Source: Rhodoferax sp. OV413 (GTDB lineage Bacteria; Pseudomonadota; Gammaproteobacteria; Pseudomonadales; Pseudohongiellaceae). Taken from it: DNA of 51,705 bases. The position numbers and the translations under genes were made by a program. The stretch lies in assembly GCA_943330915.2 (NCBI GenBank), contig CALQJO020000016.1, positions 1 to 51,705 on the forward strand. Reading direction: 5' to 3'. The notes beneath the pieces were generated by a model. The model saw only the letters and a program-made list of their open reading frames with translations. It did not search any database and was not told where the DNA came from. Positions 9,421-17,835 of this stretch are shown here, piece by piece. Each line of letters opens with the position of its first letter. The first letter of the stretch is position 1.

Positions 9421-9960
9421 TTGGAGCAGTTTCGCGGTACCACCATACTGTCTGTGCGACGTAACAATAAAATTGTGATTGGTGGCGACGGCCAAGTGTC
9501 ACAAGGCAACACCGTGTTAAAGGGCAATGCCCGCAAAGTCAGGCGCCTTTACAAAGATCAGGTTCTTGCAGGATTTGCCGGTGGCACAGCCGATGCATTC
9601 ACCTTGTTTGAACGCTTTGAAGAACAGCTGGAAAAACATCAGGGTAAACTGGTGCGCTCCGCAGTATCCCTTGCAAAACTGTGGCGCACCGAGCGCTCCT
9701 TGCGCCGTCTCGAAGCGCTTCTGGTAGTTGCTGACAAAGATGCCTCGCTGATCATCACCGGAAACGGCGATGTCATCGAACCCGAAGATGGCCTGATGGC
9801 CATCGGATCAGGCGGATCATTTGCATTGTCTGCAGCGCGGGCTCTGTACTTCAACACCGATCTCGACGCACGCACCATTGTTGGAAAAAGCCTGGGCATT
9901 GCCGCAGACATCTGCGTGTATACCAATCACCAGCACGTTATTGAAGAACTCGAATACTAA
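9421..9960 (+). CDS. hslV: ATP-dependent protease subunit HslV
   Basis: Proteolytic core of the HslUV (ClpYQ) complex, a proteasome-like threonine protease. The product begins MEQFRG then TTILSVRR, so a six-residue propeptide must be removed to expose the catalytic threonine. [22 protein letters not shown] and [17 protein letters not shown] are family signatures. The start is TTG at 9421, chosen because AAGGAG sits seven bases before it and no ATG fits. It is followed 33 bases later by hslU, with which it must be co-expressed. Confidence 0.97.
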   Translation: MEQFRGTTILSVRRNNKIVIGGDGQVSQGNTVLKGNARKVRRLYKDQVLAGFAGGTADAFTLFERFEEQLEKHQGKLVRSAVSLAKLWRTERSLRRLEALLVVADKDASLIITGNGDVIEPEDGLMAIGSGGSFALSAARALYFNTDLDARTIVGKSLGIAADICVYTNHQHVIEELEY

Positions 9961-9993
9961 TCGGTTGCCGCCCAATTTTTCAGGACTACTTGC

Positions 9994-11343
9994 ATGACCA
10001 TGATGACTCCCAGAGAAATCGCCTCAGAACTTGACCGACATATTGTGGGGCAAAAGGCTGCCAAACGCGCCGTTGCCATCGCATTGCGCAACCGCTGGCG
10101 ACGTATGCAGCTGGGGGCTGATATCCGTCAGGAAATCACCCCAAAAAATATTCTGATGATTGGCCCGACCGGCGTGGGCAAAACCGAAATCGCACGCCGG
10201 CTCGCCAAACTGGCCAATGCGCCGTTTATCAAGGTTGAGGCAACCAAATTCACGGAAGTCGGTTATGTGGGCCGCGATGTTGAATCTATCATTCGCGACC
10301 TGGTGGATATCGCCATCAAAATGTTGCGTGACGAGCAGATTCGCAAAGTCCAGCACCGCGCCGAAGAAGCCGCTGAAGACCGAGTGCTTGATGCGCTGTT
10401 GCCGCCACCTCCACGGGTACCCAATGCCGCCGCCGAACTGTCAGGCAACGACCCTCAATCCGCCACACGCCAGATGTTTCGTAAAAAACTGCGCGAAGGC
10501 GATCTGGATGACAAAGAAATCGAAATCAGTGTTGCGGAAGGTCTTGGCGGTGTAGAGATTATGGCGCCCCCCGGCCTTGAAGAAATGACCAGTCAACTGA
10601 AGTCCATGTTCTCTTCCATGCAGAATGGGCGAAAAAAATCCCGTCGCATGCCCGTCAAAGCGGCGCTGCGCCTGCTCCGGGAAGAGGAAGCGTCCAAGCT
10701 TATCAATGAAGACGAATTAAAGGCTCTCGCCATTGAAGCGACCGAGCAAACCGGCATTGTGTTTATCGACGAAATAGACAAGGTTACCGAACGGGGTCAG
10801 ACCGGTCATAGTGGCGTCTCGCGGGAAGGTGTTCAGCGCGACCTGTTGCCATTGATCGAAGGCTCAACGGTGACAACCAAATACGGCAGTGTCAAAACCG
10901 ACCACATTCTGTTTATCGCATCCGGAGCGTTTCACCTGTCCAAACCCTCGGATCTGATTCCTGAACTGCAGGGACGACTGCCCATCCGTGTTGAGCTCGA
11001 AGCACTGACTGCAGAAGACTTTGAGCGCATCCTGACTGAACCCAATGCATCGCTGACAGAACAGTACCGGGCGCTGCTAAGCACTGAAAACATGCACATC
11101 CGCTTTACGGCTGAAGGCATCAAATCGCTGGCAAAAACCGCCTGGGAGGTTAACGAGCGCACCGAGAATATTGGCGCCCGCCGCCTGCACACAGTGATGG
11201 AGCGCCTGCTGGAAGAAGTGTCGTTCAGCGCATCTGATCTTGGCGTGGGCGATCAGAAAGAACTGGTCATTGATGCAGAGTATGTTGAGCAGCAACTCGG
11301 CGATCTGGCCCGCAATGAGGATCTGAGCAGGTTCATCCTCTGA
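9994..11343 (+). CDS. hslU: ATP-dependent protease ATPase subunit HslU
   Basis: AAA+ unfoldase that feeds substrates into HslV. The N-terminal ELDRHIVGQ box and Walker [17 protein letters not shown] near residue 60 are clear. The inserted I domain lies roughly at residues 110-240. Walker [11 protein letters not shown] is near residue 255, and the sensor-2 region [18 protein letters not shown] is near residue 390. The 449 residues match the family, and the C-terminal DLSRFIL is the tail that docks into HslV. Its stop codon overlaps the next start by one base (TGATG). Confidence 0.98.
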   Translation: MTMMTPREIASELDRHIVGQKAAKRAVAIALRNRWRRMQLGADIRQEITPKNILMIGPTGVGKTEIARRLAKLANAPFIKVEATKFTEVGYVGRDVESIIRDLVDIAIKMLRDEQIRKVQHRAEEAAEDRVLDALLPPPPRVPNAAAELSGNDPQSATRQMFRKKLREGDLDDKEIEISVAEGLGGVEIMAPPGLEEMTSQLKSMFSSMQNGRKKSRRMPVKAALRLLREEEASKLINEDELKALAIEATEQTGIVFIDEIDKVTERGQTGHSGVSREGVQRDLLPLIEGSTVTTKYGSVKTDHILFIASGAFHLSKPSDLIPELQGRLPIRVELEALTAEDFERILTEPNASLTEQYRALLSTENMHIRFTAEGIKSLAKTAWEVNERTENIGARRLHTVMERLLEEVSFSASDLGVGDQKELVIDAEYVEQQLGDLARNEDLSRFIL

Positions 11344-11780
11344 TGTCAGACACCCATGAATCAGCCGCAACACTTGCGCCGCAACCCACGGGCATCCGTT
11401 TGCGACGCAAAAGTGCATTACTGGAATTGAGTTATGCCGATGGCCGGGTGTTTGAACTGCCTGCCGAGTTGTTGCGCGTTTATTCGCCGTCGGCTGACGT
11501 CAAAGGTCATGGCAAAGGCCAGGCTGTGCTGCAGGTCGGCAAACGCCACGTCGGCCTCAGCGGCATAGAGGCCATGGGCAACTATGCCGTCCGTCTGGAC
11601 TTTGATGACGGGCACAACTCGGGCATTTTCAGCTGGGATTATCTTTATCTGCTGGCGACTCAACAGCAGACTGTATGGCAGGACTACCTGAACCGCCTGG
11701 AAGCTGCCGGCAAAAGCCGCGATGCGTTGCCAGCGGGTACACAAGTCATTAACATTGTGGACCCCGCGCGTCGCATCTGA
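11343..11780 (+). CDS. DUF971 (GBBH-like N-terminal domain) protein
   Basis: Small cytoplasmic protein of 145 residues matching the domain found at the N-terminus of gamma-butyrobetaine hydroxylase: IRLRRKSALLELSYADG, ELPAELLRVYSPSAD, and GNYAVRLDFDDGHNSGIFSWDYL. The catalytic dioxygenase domain is absent. The start overlaps the hslU stop by one base, and the gene sits between hslU and the ubiquinone genes as in Pseudomonas. The family has been linked to iron-sulfur or metal handling, but its role is not settled and none is assigned here. Confidence 0.85.
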   Translation: MSDTHESAATLAPQPTGIRLRRKSALLELSYADGRVFELPAELLRVYSPSADVKGHGKGQAVLQVGKRHVGLSGIEAMGNYAVRLDFDDGHNSGIFSWDYLYLLATQQQTVWQDYLNRLEAAGKSRDALPAGTQVINIVDPARRI

Positions 11781-11843
11781 ACTGCGCAGGATGACATCTC
11801 TCAAACCTCAATACCGGTTTAACCGGCAGCAAGCGGCGGCCTT

Positions 11844-12626
11844 ATGAGCAACACTCAAGACTCCGGGCATCACTCAGAAAGTCAGGGTGCAGAGTCAAAA
11901 ACCCATTTTGGTTATGAGCAGGTCAGTCCTGTGGAAAAAACCCGCCGCGTTGGACAGGTATTCCATTCCGTTGCCAATCGTTATGACGTCATGAATGACC
12001 TCATTTCAGTCGGCACTCACCGCATTATCAAGCGACTGACGGTTGAACTGAGCGGCGTAAGACCCGGCCATACCGTACTGGATCTGGCTGGCGGTACCGG
12101 CGATTTTTCTATGCGCTTTGCACCGCTGGTTGGCAGCACCGGACAGATTGTACTAGCCGACATCAATGATTCCATGCTCAAGGTTGGACGCGATCGGCTT
12201 ATTGATAAAGGCATTACCAGCAACGTTCATATTGCCCAGGTCAATGCTGAAACCTTGCCGTTTGCAGATGAGACCTTTGATTGCATCGTGATTGCTTACG
12301 GACTGCGTAACGTGACCGACAAAGACAAGGCGCTGCGCTCGATGTACCGCACCCTCAAACAGGGTGGCCGAGCGCTGGTGCTGGAGTTTTCCAAACCCGT
12401 CAATCCGGTGCTCGGCAAAGCCTATGACGCCTTTTCAACCTTATGGCCAGTGGCCGGCAAAGTGGTTACCGGTGACGCTGACAGTTACAAATATCTGGTT
12501 GAATCGATCCGTATGCACCCGGATCAGGAAACGCTGAAGACCATGATGCAGGATGCCGGTTTCCGCGACTGCAAATATCACAACCTGATTGGCGGCATCA
12601 GCGCCATCCACGTTGGATACCGCTAA
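11844..12626 (+). CDS. ubiE: Ubiquinone/menaquinone biosynthesis C-methyltransferase UbiE
   Basis: SAM-dependent methyltransferase acting on the benzoquinol ring in ubiquinone synthesis. The product is 260 residues, with [18 protein letters not shown], motif [15 protein letters not shown] near residue 80, [24 protein letters not shown] and the C-terminal [11 protein letters not shown]. It is complete and normal in length. The ubiJ start lies one base after its stop, so the two are co-translated. Confidence 0.97.
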   Translation: MSNTQDSGHHSESQGAESKTHFGYEQVSPVEKTRRVGQVFHSVANRYDVMNDLISVGTHRIIKRLTVELSGVRPGHTVLDLAGGTGDFSMRFAPLVGSTGQIVLADINDSMLKVGRDRLIDKGITSNVHIAQVNAETLPFADETFDCIVIAYGLRNVTDKDKALRSMYRTLKQGGRALVLEFSKPVNPVLGKAYDAFSTLWPVAGKVVTGDADSYKYLVESIRMHPDQETLKTMMQDAGFRDCKYHNLIGGISAIHVGYR

Positions 12627-12627
12627 C

Positions 12628-13269
12628 ATGTTTTCCGCCGCGCTGAGCCAGATTATTGAAGCCGGGCTCAATGGACTGTTGCGCAGGGATCCCCATCTGC
12701 TGAGCAGTCTCAACAGGGTGGCTGCAGGCAAAAGTCTCAGATTAACCAGCACCCGTCCCGGCGCAGATGACGGGGCAACTGCATGGCAATTGACCCTGAT
12801 CATTACCCCCGAAAAACTGCATGTGCACAGTAACTCCGCTGACCATGCAGACACCTGCATCTCTGGCAGTCCGCGCGCATTGGCGGCACTGCTTTTCAGC
12901 AACGATCCGGCGGCCGCGCTCTACCATCCCGATATTGTGCTATCGGGCGATATTCATCTGATACAGACAATACACAAAACACTCACTGCTTCCGGTACGC
13001 GCTGGGATGATGTGCTGGCACCGATGCTTAAACCGCTGCTGGGCGACAGTGGTGTGTCGGTGCTGACAAACGCCGTCAATGTCAGTGCTGGCGTTGTCCG
13101 CAACGCCGGGCAGTCCTTGCAGTTGAATGTGCGTGATTATCTGCAGGAGGAGTCCGGTCTGTTGCCAGCCCATGCGCAGACAGAGGACAGCAACACTCGC
13201 CTGGATTCGCTGCGGCTGCGAATTGATCGGCTGCACGCCAGAATCGATCTGTTGAGGCAGAAAATCTGA
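12628..13269 (+). CDS. ubiJ: Ubiquinone biosynthesis accessory factor UbiJ (SCP2 domain)
   Basis: Lipid-binding accessory protein of the soluble ubiquinone-synthesis complex. It is 213 residues with an SCP2-like N-terminal half, including a long apolar first helix (AALSQIIEAGLNGLL) and the ISGSPRALAALLF segment. A helical C-terminus ends in a coiled coil with repeated LRLRIDRLHARIDLLRQ. ATG 12628 directly follows the ubiE stop. In E. coli and Pseudomonas ubiB comes next; here it does not, and a 265-base gap (13270-13534) with no convincing gene leads to the bufferin-like operon. Confidence 0.87.
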   Translation: MFSAALSQIIEAGLNGLLRRDPHLLSSLNRVAAGKSLRLTSTRPGADDGATAWQLTLIITPEKLHVHSNSADHADTCISGSPRALAALLFSNDPAAALYHPDIVLSGDIHLIQTIHKTLTASGTRWDDVLAPMLKPLLGDSGVSVLTNAVNVSAGVVRNAGQSLQLNVRDYLQEESGLLPAHAQTEDSNTRLDSLRLRIDRLHARIDLLRQKI

Positions 13270-13534
13270 CGTCCGGACGCTTGTTTAGTCTGCGCCCGAG
13301 CTGTGACAAATTGCCGCAGCGCCTTGTAATGCGTCTGCAGGTTGGGATAATCCAGCCAACGATGGCAAGCGTAAAAACGTGACAACGCTGGTGAAAGCAT
13401 TTATGACGGTACCTGCGCTGTTAAGCGCACATTCAGTCAGGTTCGCACACAATAAAATTGAGCTTAATCCGGTCAGATGGGCAAACCGGCATCACCCTTA
13501 GAAGTACACTATCGACGCTCAGGAGAGTATCCGC

Positions 13535-14056
13535 ATGAAACGAACCGATGGATTTAGCCTGGCAACCGCCGCAGCGGCATTGCTGATGTCTGGCTCCGGC
13601 ATGGCAGAGCTCGACGTAAATCAGACCAACCCTGATGACCCTATCAAGATCAGCGTCTGCCAGAATGTCAGTGGCGAAGGGCAAAGCGCTTGCAAAGGTT
13701 TTGGCAATGATGCCGGTGCGGGCGCCAACAGCTGCAGCGCAGTTGGTTTTGTGGCAGTCACCAGCGGCAACGGTGCTTTTTCCGCAGCACTGTGCCAGGT
13801 GCTGGGTGGCACACAGGCCGCGAGCCTGACCGCCAAGCCTGACTTTACGCTGGGCGAAACCGCTGTCAGCGTAACTTACTGCAACGATGTGTTCACCTGC
13901 GCCGGTCTGAGCGCCTGCAAGGGTAATTCCAATGCCGCCTGCGCGGGAAAAAACAGCTGCCACGGCATAGGTTTTGTGGGTGTGTACTCGGGCAGTGAAG
14001 AGCTGTCCAATGCATTGTGTGAAAAACTGGGTGGCAGCGCACTGTCATCCCTTTAA
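13535..14056 (+). CDS. Cys-rich bufferin-like RiPP precursor with two internal repeats
   Basis: Secreted 173-residue protein with a signal peptide (about 1-24, cleavage after GMA). The mature part holds ten Cys: 42, 53, 67, 87 in repeat 1, and 116, 122, 127, 136, 142, 162 in repeat 2. C42/53/67/87 align with C116/127/142/162 at spacings 11/14/20 and 11/15/20. Each repeat contains ACKG, NSC, GFV and a final LC-x-x-LGG. Next to a DUF692 oxidase and a DUF2063 protein this is the layout of bufferins, periplasmic copper-binding peptides whose Cys are oxidised to thiooxazoles. It lacks the CYGIAKAG signature I associate with DUF2282 precursors and is closer to the CKG-x-N-x-C type. AGGAGAG precedes the ATG. 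The modification and metal are inferred. Confidence 0.75.
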   Translation: MKRTDGFSLATAAAALLMSGSGMAELDVNQTNPDDPIKISVCQNVSGEGQSACKGFGNDAGAGANSCSAVGFVAVTSGNGAFSAALCQVLGGTQAASLTAKPDFTLGETAVSVTYCNDVFTCAGLSACKGNSNAACAGKNSCHGIGFVGVYSGSEELSNALCEKLGGSALSSL

Positions 14057-14068
14057 TCAGGTGTGAGC

Positions 14069-14917
14069 ATGCTCGGATTCGGGCTGGGACTGCGCAGTCA
14101 ACACTATGACTATGTGCTGGAGCATCAGCCGGCGGTAGACTGGTTTGAACTGATCACAGAGAACTATCTGGCGCCTGGCGGGCGTCCCCGTGCCATCTTG
14201 CATAAAATCCGAGCGCACTACCCCGTAGTGCTGCACGGATTGTCGTTTAACATCGGCAGCAACGAAGCGCCGGATCTGCATTATCTCGCACAGCTCAAAG
14301 CCCTGATCAACGACATACAACCGGCCTGGGTATCCGATCACATCTGCTGGACTGGCCTGCACGGCAAGACCTCTCATGACCTGCTGCCAATAGCCTATAA
14401 CCCTGAAACATTGTCTCAGGTGGCAGACAAGGTCAACCGCATTCAGGATGCGCTGCAGCAGCGCATTGTGCTGGAGAATCCCTCTGTCTATCTGCAGTTT
14501 CGCTCCGCGAGCATGAGTGAACCTGACTTCATCAATTCGCTGACCGTGCAAACCGGCTGTCGCATCCTGCTGGATGTCAATAACGTTTACGTCAGTTGTT
14601 TTAATCTGGGCCAGGATCCTTACGCCCATATCTGCGCGCTGAAACACAACAGTGTTCAACAGTTCCATCTGGCCGGGCATACCCACAACGGCAACCACAT
14701 TATCGACACCCATGACCACCCGGTCAGTGATGCGGTATGGGAGCTCTATGCGCACGCCTGCCGACACTTTGGTGAAACCGCCACTTTACTGGAGCGCGAT
14801 GATCATATTCCGCCATTCCCTGAGTTAATGGCTGAACTTGAGCTGGCGCGCCAGAAACAGCAACAAGCACTGGCAGTAACGCCGACACAGGGCGTTCTGC
14901 AGGGGACCGTGGCGTGA
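14069..14917 (+). CDS. bufB: DUF692 multinuclear non-heme iron oxidase (MNIO, BufB-like)
   Basis: TIM-barrel oxidase that modifies cysteines in RiPP precursors (relatives: MbnB, TglH, BufB). The product is 282 residues beginning MLGFGLGLR. Likely metal ligands are in DWFELITENYL, VVLHGLSFNIGS, WVSDHICW, VLENPS, LLDVNNVYVS, FHLAGHTHNG, DTHDHPV and LLERDDHIPPF, all family signatures. AGGTG precedes ATG 14069, which I prefer over GTG 14063. It lies 12 bases after the precursor gene and overlaps the DUF2063 start by four bases, so the three form one operon. The natural substrate is inferred to be the 13535 product. Confidence 0.93.
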   Translation: MLGFGLGLRSQHYDYVLEHQPAVDWFELITENYLAPGGRPRAILHKIRAHYPVVLHGLSFNIGSNEAPDLHYLAQLKALINDIQPAWVSDHICWTGLHGKTSHDLLPIAYNPETLSQVADKVNRIQDALQQRIVLENPSVYLQFRSASMSEPDFINSLTVQTGCRILLDVNNVYVSCFNLGQDPYAHICALKHNSVQQFHLAGHTHNGNHIIDTHDHPVSDAVWELYAHACRHFGETATLLERDDHIPPFPELMAELELARQKQQQALAVTPTQGVLQGTVA

Positions 14918-15732
14918 ATTGGCAACAGGAGCAGCAGGCTTTCTGGGAATGGATGACCCGCCCGCAGGACCTGCGCCTCAGTGCTGATGCCATCGATGCC
15001 CTCATGGCGCCGCATCAGGCGCTGAGTCAGGTAGAAGCGCTGGCTATCTACAATAACGCCTATCATCAGCGACTGATCCAGATATCCTCTGAACTTTACC
15101 CGGTGCTGTATCACACACTGGGCGATGACGTGTATACGCGGCTGTGGCTGGAGTACATCGCGCAGCATCCCCCCAGACCAGGACCCATGGGCCTGCTCGG
15201 AGAACATCTGCTGGAATTTGCCAGACAACATGCTCAATTTGGTCAACTGCCAGCCTTGCTGGATATTATTGAACTGGAAAGTCTGCTGATCAGCCTGTTC
15301 GACACTGCTGACGAGTTGCCATTAACACGACAGATGCTGCAATCCTTGCCGGCTGATCAATGGCCTGAGATGTGCTGGTTACCCAGGCAGGACTGGGCAC
15401 TGATGGATAGCCGCTATGATATGGAAGCTTACTGGCTGTTGATGCAGACACATCTGGCGAAGGAGAACGCGGTTGCGGGCGAAACCGGATTTGCAGTTCC
15501 CCTTCACGCGCCTGAACAGACCGCTTTTTATGTGGTACGACGTGTTAACCATCGCATGCAGTTTCAACGCATCAACCAGGCGATGATGGTATTTCTGCTG
15601 GCCATACAACAACGGGTTTGTTTTGCCGGGCAATGCGAGCAACTGGCAGAGCAATTCCCGCAGGAAGATATTGCACAACTGAGCCTGACACTGCTGCTGA
15701 AGAGCATTGATCTGCAACTGATCCGGGCCTGA
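14914..15732 (+). CDS. bufC: DUF2063 partner protein (BufC-like precursor recognition protein)
   Basis: A 272-residue protein with the DUF2063 N-terminal domain: LSQVEALAIYNNAYHQRL, then SSELYPVLYHTLGDD, LEYIAQHPPRPG and LLEFARQH. DUF2063 proteins accompany DUF692 oxidases and are thought to present the precursor peptide. The C-terminal half (PLHAPEQTAFYVVRRVNHRMQF region, then a helical end) resembles the second domain seen in some family members. The start is GTG in the overlap GTGA with the oxidase stop, showing translational coupling. It converges on the OsmC gene with 20 bases between. Confidence 0.88.
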   Translation: MNWQQEQQAFWEWMTRPQDLRLSADAIDALMAPHQALSQVEALAIYNNAYHQRLIQISSELYPVLYHTLGDDVYTRLWLEYIAQHPPRPGPMGLLGEHLLEFARQHAQFGQLPALLDIIELESLLISLFDTADELPLTRQMLQSLPADQWPEMCWLPRQDWALMDSRYDMEAYWLLMQTHLAKENAVAGETGFAVPLHAPEQTAFYVVRRVNHRMQFQRINQAMMVFLLAIQQRVCFAGQCEQLAEQFPQEDIAQLSLTLLLKSIDLQLIRA

Positions 15733-15752
15733 CAAAACAGATCAATCGCTGC

Positions 15753-16172
15753 TTAGATCTCAATGACCTCAAAGCTGTGAGTGATTTTCACACCGCCGGC
15801 CGCCAGCATAATCGATGCCGAACAGTATTTTTCAGCTGACAGGTTGACCGCGCGTTCCACCTGTTTTTCGCTGAGCCCGCGTCCGCTGACCTTAAAGTGC
15901 AGGTGGATCGTTTCAAATACCGCAGGCGTGGCATCTGCGCGTGTCGCCTCAATGTCAGCAACACAGCCAATAACATCCTGGCGCGATTTTTTCAGGATGC
16001 TCACCACGTCAAACGAGGAGCAACCACCAGTACCTATCAGTACCATTTCCATCGGGCGCAGCCCCATGTTGCGTCCACCACTGCTTTCCGGACCATCCAT
16101 GACCACTGCGTGACCACTGCCGGACTCACCTAGAAACATCGCACCATCTACCCAACGTACCGTTGCTTTCAT
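15753..16172 (-). CDS. OsmC/YhfA-family protein
   Basis: Small thiol-dependent peroxidase-fold protein, 139 residues. The two family cysteines sit in GTGGCSSFDVV and SAEKYCSAS, and RPMEMVLIG is also typical. It diverges from crp, the same placement as yhfA in E. coli, so it is more likely the YhfA branch than a true OsmC or Ohr. The substrate is not known; a role in detoxifying organic peroxides is only family-level inference. Confidence 0.9.
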   Translation of the reverse strand: MKATVRWVDGAMFLGESGSGHAVVMDGPESSGGRNMGLRPMEMVLIGTGGCSSFDVVSILKKSRQDVIGCVADIEATRADATPAVFETIHLHFKVSGRGLSEKQVERAVNLSAEKYCSASIMLAAGGVKITHSFEVIEI

Positions 16173-16274
16173 GCGTCACCTTGAACAAAAATCAAAAAGT
16201 GCCAAGTAAACTTTGAACTGAACAACGCAATTTCGCCCTGGCTGCGCAAGATTACCACAGCGAACTGATCTGGG

Positions 16275-16305
16275 TTAGGTTAGCTGACTTGGCATGCGCT
16301 ACAAT
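16275..16305 (+). promoter_or_regulatory. Possible promoter upstream of crp/vfr
   Basis: TACAAT at 16300-16305 is a good -10 box 43 bases before the crp start. A TTAGGT 19 bases upstream is the best but weak -35 match, so an activator may be needed. No convincing palindromic CRP site was found by eye. Confidence 0.3.
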
Positions 16306-16347
16306 CCATTGGCTCTTAAAACAGCAAGAGATCGGGAGACACTACCT

Positions 16348-16983
16348 ATGGCGTTAATGGCCATAACACCCCACATAGACGATCTGGACAACTTTTTGGA
16401 TTGCTGCCAGCTTCGCCACTACGAACGTGGTAACACGATTATTCATACCGGCGATGTGCCATCAACCTTGTTTTATCTGATCAAAGGGGGAGTGTCTGTC
16501 ATCCTCGAAGAGGATGAGCAGAAAGAAGTTGTGGTTGCCTATCTTAGCCCGGGCGATTTTTTTGGTGAAATGGGTTTATTTGATTCTCATAAAGCGCGCA
16601 GCGCCTGCTGCCGGGCACGCTTTCCCAGCGATATTGCAGAGATCAGCTACGACAGCTTTACTGATTATGCCCACCAACACCCTGATATCTTGTTTACCAT
16701 CGGAAAACAGATGGCCAACCGCCTGCGAAATACCACACGTAAAGTCGGGGACCTGACGTTTTATGATGTAACAGGACGTATCGCCCGAACGCTGATCGAG
16801 TTAAGCAAAGAACCTGACGCCGTTACTCATCCTGATGGCATGCAGATCAAGATTACGCGACAGGAGATTGGTCGCCTGGTGAACTGCTCGCGTGAGATGG
16901 CCGGTCGGGTTCTCAAGACGCTGGAGGAACAGAACCTGATCTCCGTTCACGGACAAACCGTTGTTGTGTTTGGAACTCGCTAG
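16348..16983 (+). CDS. vfr: cAMP receptor protein homologue (Crp/Vfr)
   Basis: Cyclic-AMP-responsive transcription factor. The 211 residues fit Crp/Vfr. The cyclic-nucleotide-binding domain has PGDFFGEMGLFDSHKARSACCRA (phosphate-binding cassette), and the winged helix near the C-terminus contains TRQEIGRLVNCSREMAGRVL, the Crp recognition helix. ATG 16348 is used because GGGAG lies nine bases upstream; an in-frame ATG at 16294 lacks a site and would add 18 residues. Its position beside trpC and the YhfA gene is the pseudomonad vfr layout. It converges on trpC with 42 bases between. Confidence 0.94.
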   Translation: MALMAITPHIDDLDNFLDCCQLRHYERGNTIIHTGDVPSTLFYLIKGGVSVILEEDEQKEVVVAYLSPGDFFGEMGLFDSHKARSACCRARFPSDIAEISYDSFTDYAHQHPDILFTIGKQMANRLRNTTRKVGDLTFYDVTGRIARTLIELSKEPDAVTHPDGMQIKITRQEIGRLVNCSREMAGRVLKTLEEQNLISVHGQTVVVFGTR

Positions 16984-17025
16984 TCAACTAACTCAGCTTT
17001 GCCCGGTAATCATCAGCAAACGGCC

Positions 17026-17823
17026 TTACGCAAACAACTCACGCAATTTGTCACCAGGATTATCTGCCCGCATAAACGTCTCTCCGATAAGGAATCCGTA
17101 TATGCCTTTGGACAACATGCGCTTTACATCCGCTGCGCTGCTGATGCCGCTTTCAGTGACAATCAGCTTGCCATCGGGCACCCGTTCCGCCAGCCGGAAG
17201 GTGGTTTCCAGATCGGTATGAAAGTTGTGCAGATTGCGATTATTCACCCCGATCAGATCAAATCCGGCGGCGAGCGCAATATCCAGTTCACCTTCATTAT
17301 GAACTTCAACCAGCACATCCAGGCCGAAATCAGTCGCGCATTGTGACAGTTCTCGCAAGGCTGGCGGACTGAGCGCCGCGACAATCAGCAAAATACAGTC
17401 AGCACCCATCGCACCGGCTTCCGCAACCTGGTAGCGATCAACAATAAAATCCTTGCGAATGACGGGCAGATCGCAGGCGACTCGTGCCTGTTTGAGGTAC
17501 TCAACACTGCCTTTAAAAAACTGTTCGTCAGTCAGCACCGACAAACAGGCCGCCCCGGCCTCAGCATATTGGCGGGCAATCAGGGCGGCATCAAAATCCT
17601 CACGGATCAGTCCTTTGCTGGGCGAGGCTTTTTTGATTTCAGCAATCACAGCGGGCTGCTTAGCCTCCATACGACTGCGCAGCGCCTTGATAAACCCGCG
17701 TTTGGCAGCGATCTGTTCAATCGCCAGTTTCTGCTGCATCGCAAAACTGGTGCGCTGGCTGTTGCGGCGAACCTCAGTGACTTTCTGCGCGAGGATTTCG
17801 TCAAGAATTGTGCTGGTTTTCAC
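17026..17823 (-). CDS. trpC: Indole-3-glycerol phosphate synthase
   Basis: Closes the indole ring in tryptophan synthesis (CdRP to indole-3-glycerol phosphate). The 265-residue TIM barrel carries VIAEIKKASPSKGLI near residue 55, LSVLTDEQFFKGS, VIRKDFIVD, GADCILLI, GVNNRNLHNF and VTESGI, which hold the catalytic Glu and Lys residues. It is not fused to trpF. It is the last gene of trpGDC, 12 bases after trpD. Confidence 0.98.
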   Translation of the reverse strand: MKTSTILDEILAQKVTEVRRNSQRTSFAMQQKLAIEQIAAKRGFIKALRSRMEAKQPAVIAEIKKASPSKGLIREDFDAALIARQYAEAGAACLSVLTDEQFFKGSVEYLKQARVACDLPVIRKDFIVDRYQVAEAGAMGADCILLIVAALSPPALRELSQCATDFGLDVLVEVHNEGELDIALAAGFDLIGVNNRNLHNFHTDLETTFRLAERVPDGKLIVTESGISSAADVKRMLSKGIYGFLIGETFMRADNPGDKLRELFA

Positions 17824-17835
17824 GCGGCGATGTCC

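Noticed and set aside
13137-13400. Minus-strand open frame of 87 codons across the ubiJ 3' end and the following gap
   Set aside because: Half of it is antisense to ubiJ and it has no recognisable motif or ribosome site; it may hold a remnant in 13270-13400 but cannot be supported as a gene.
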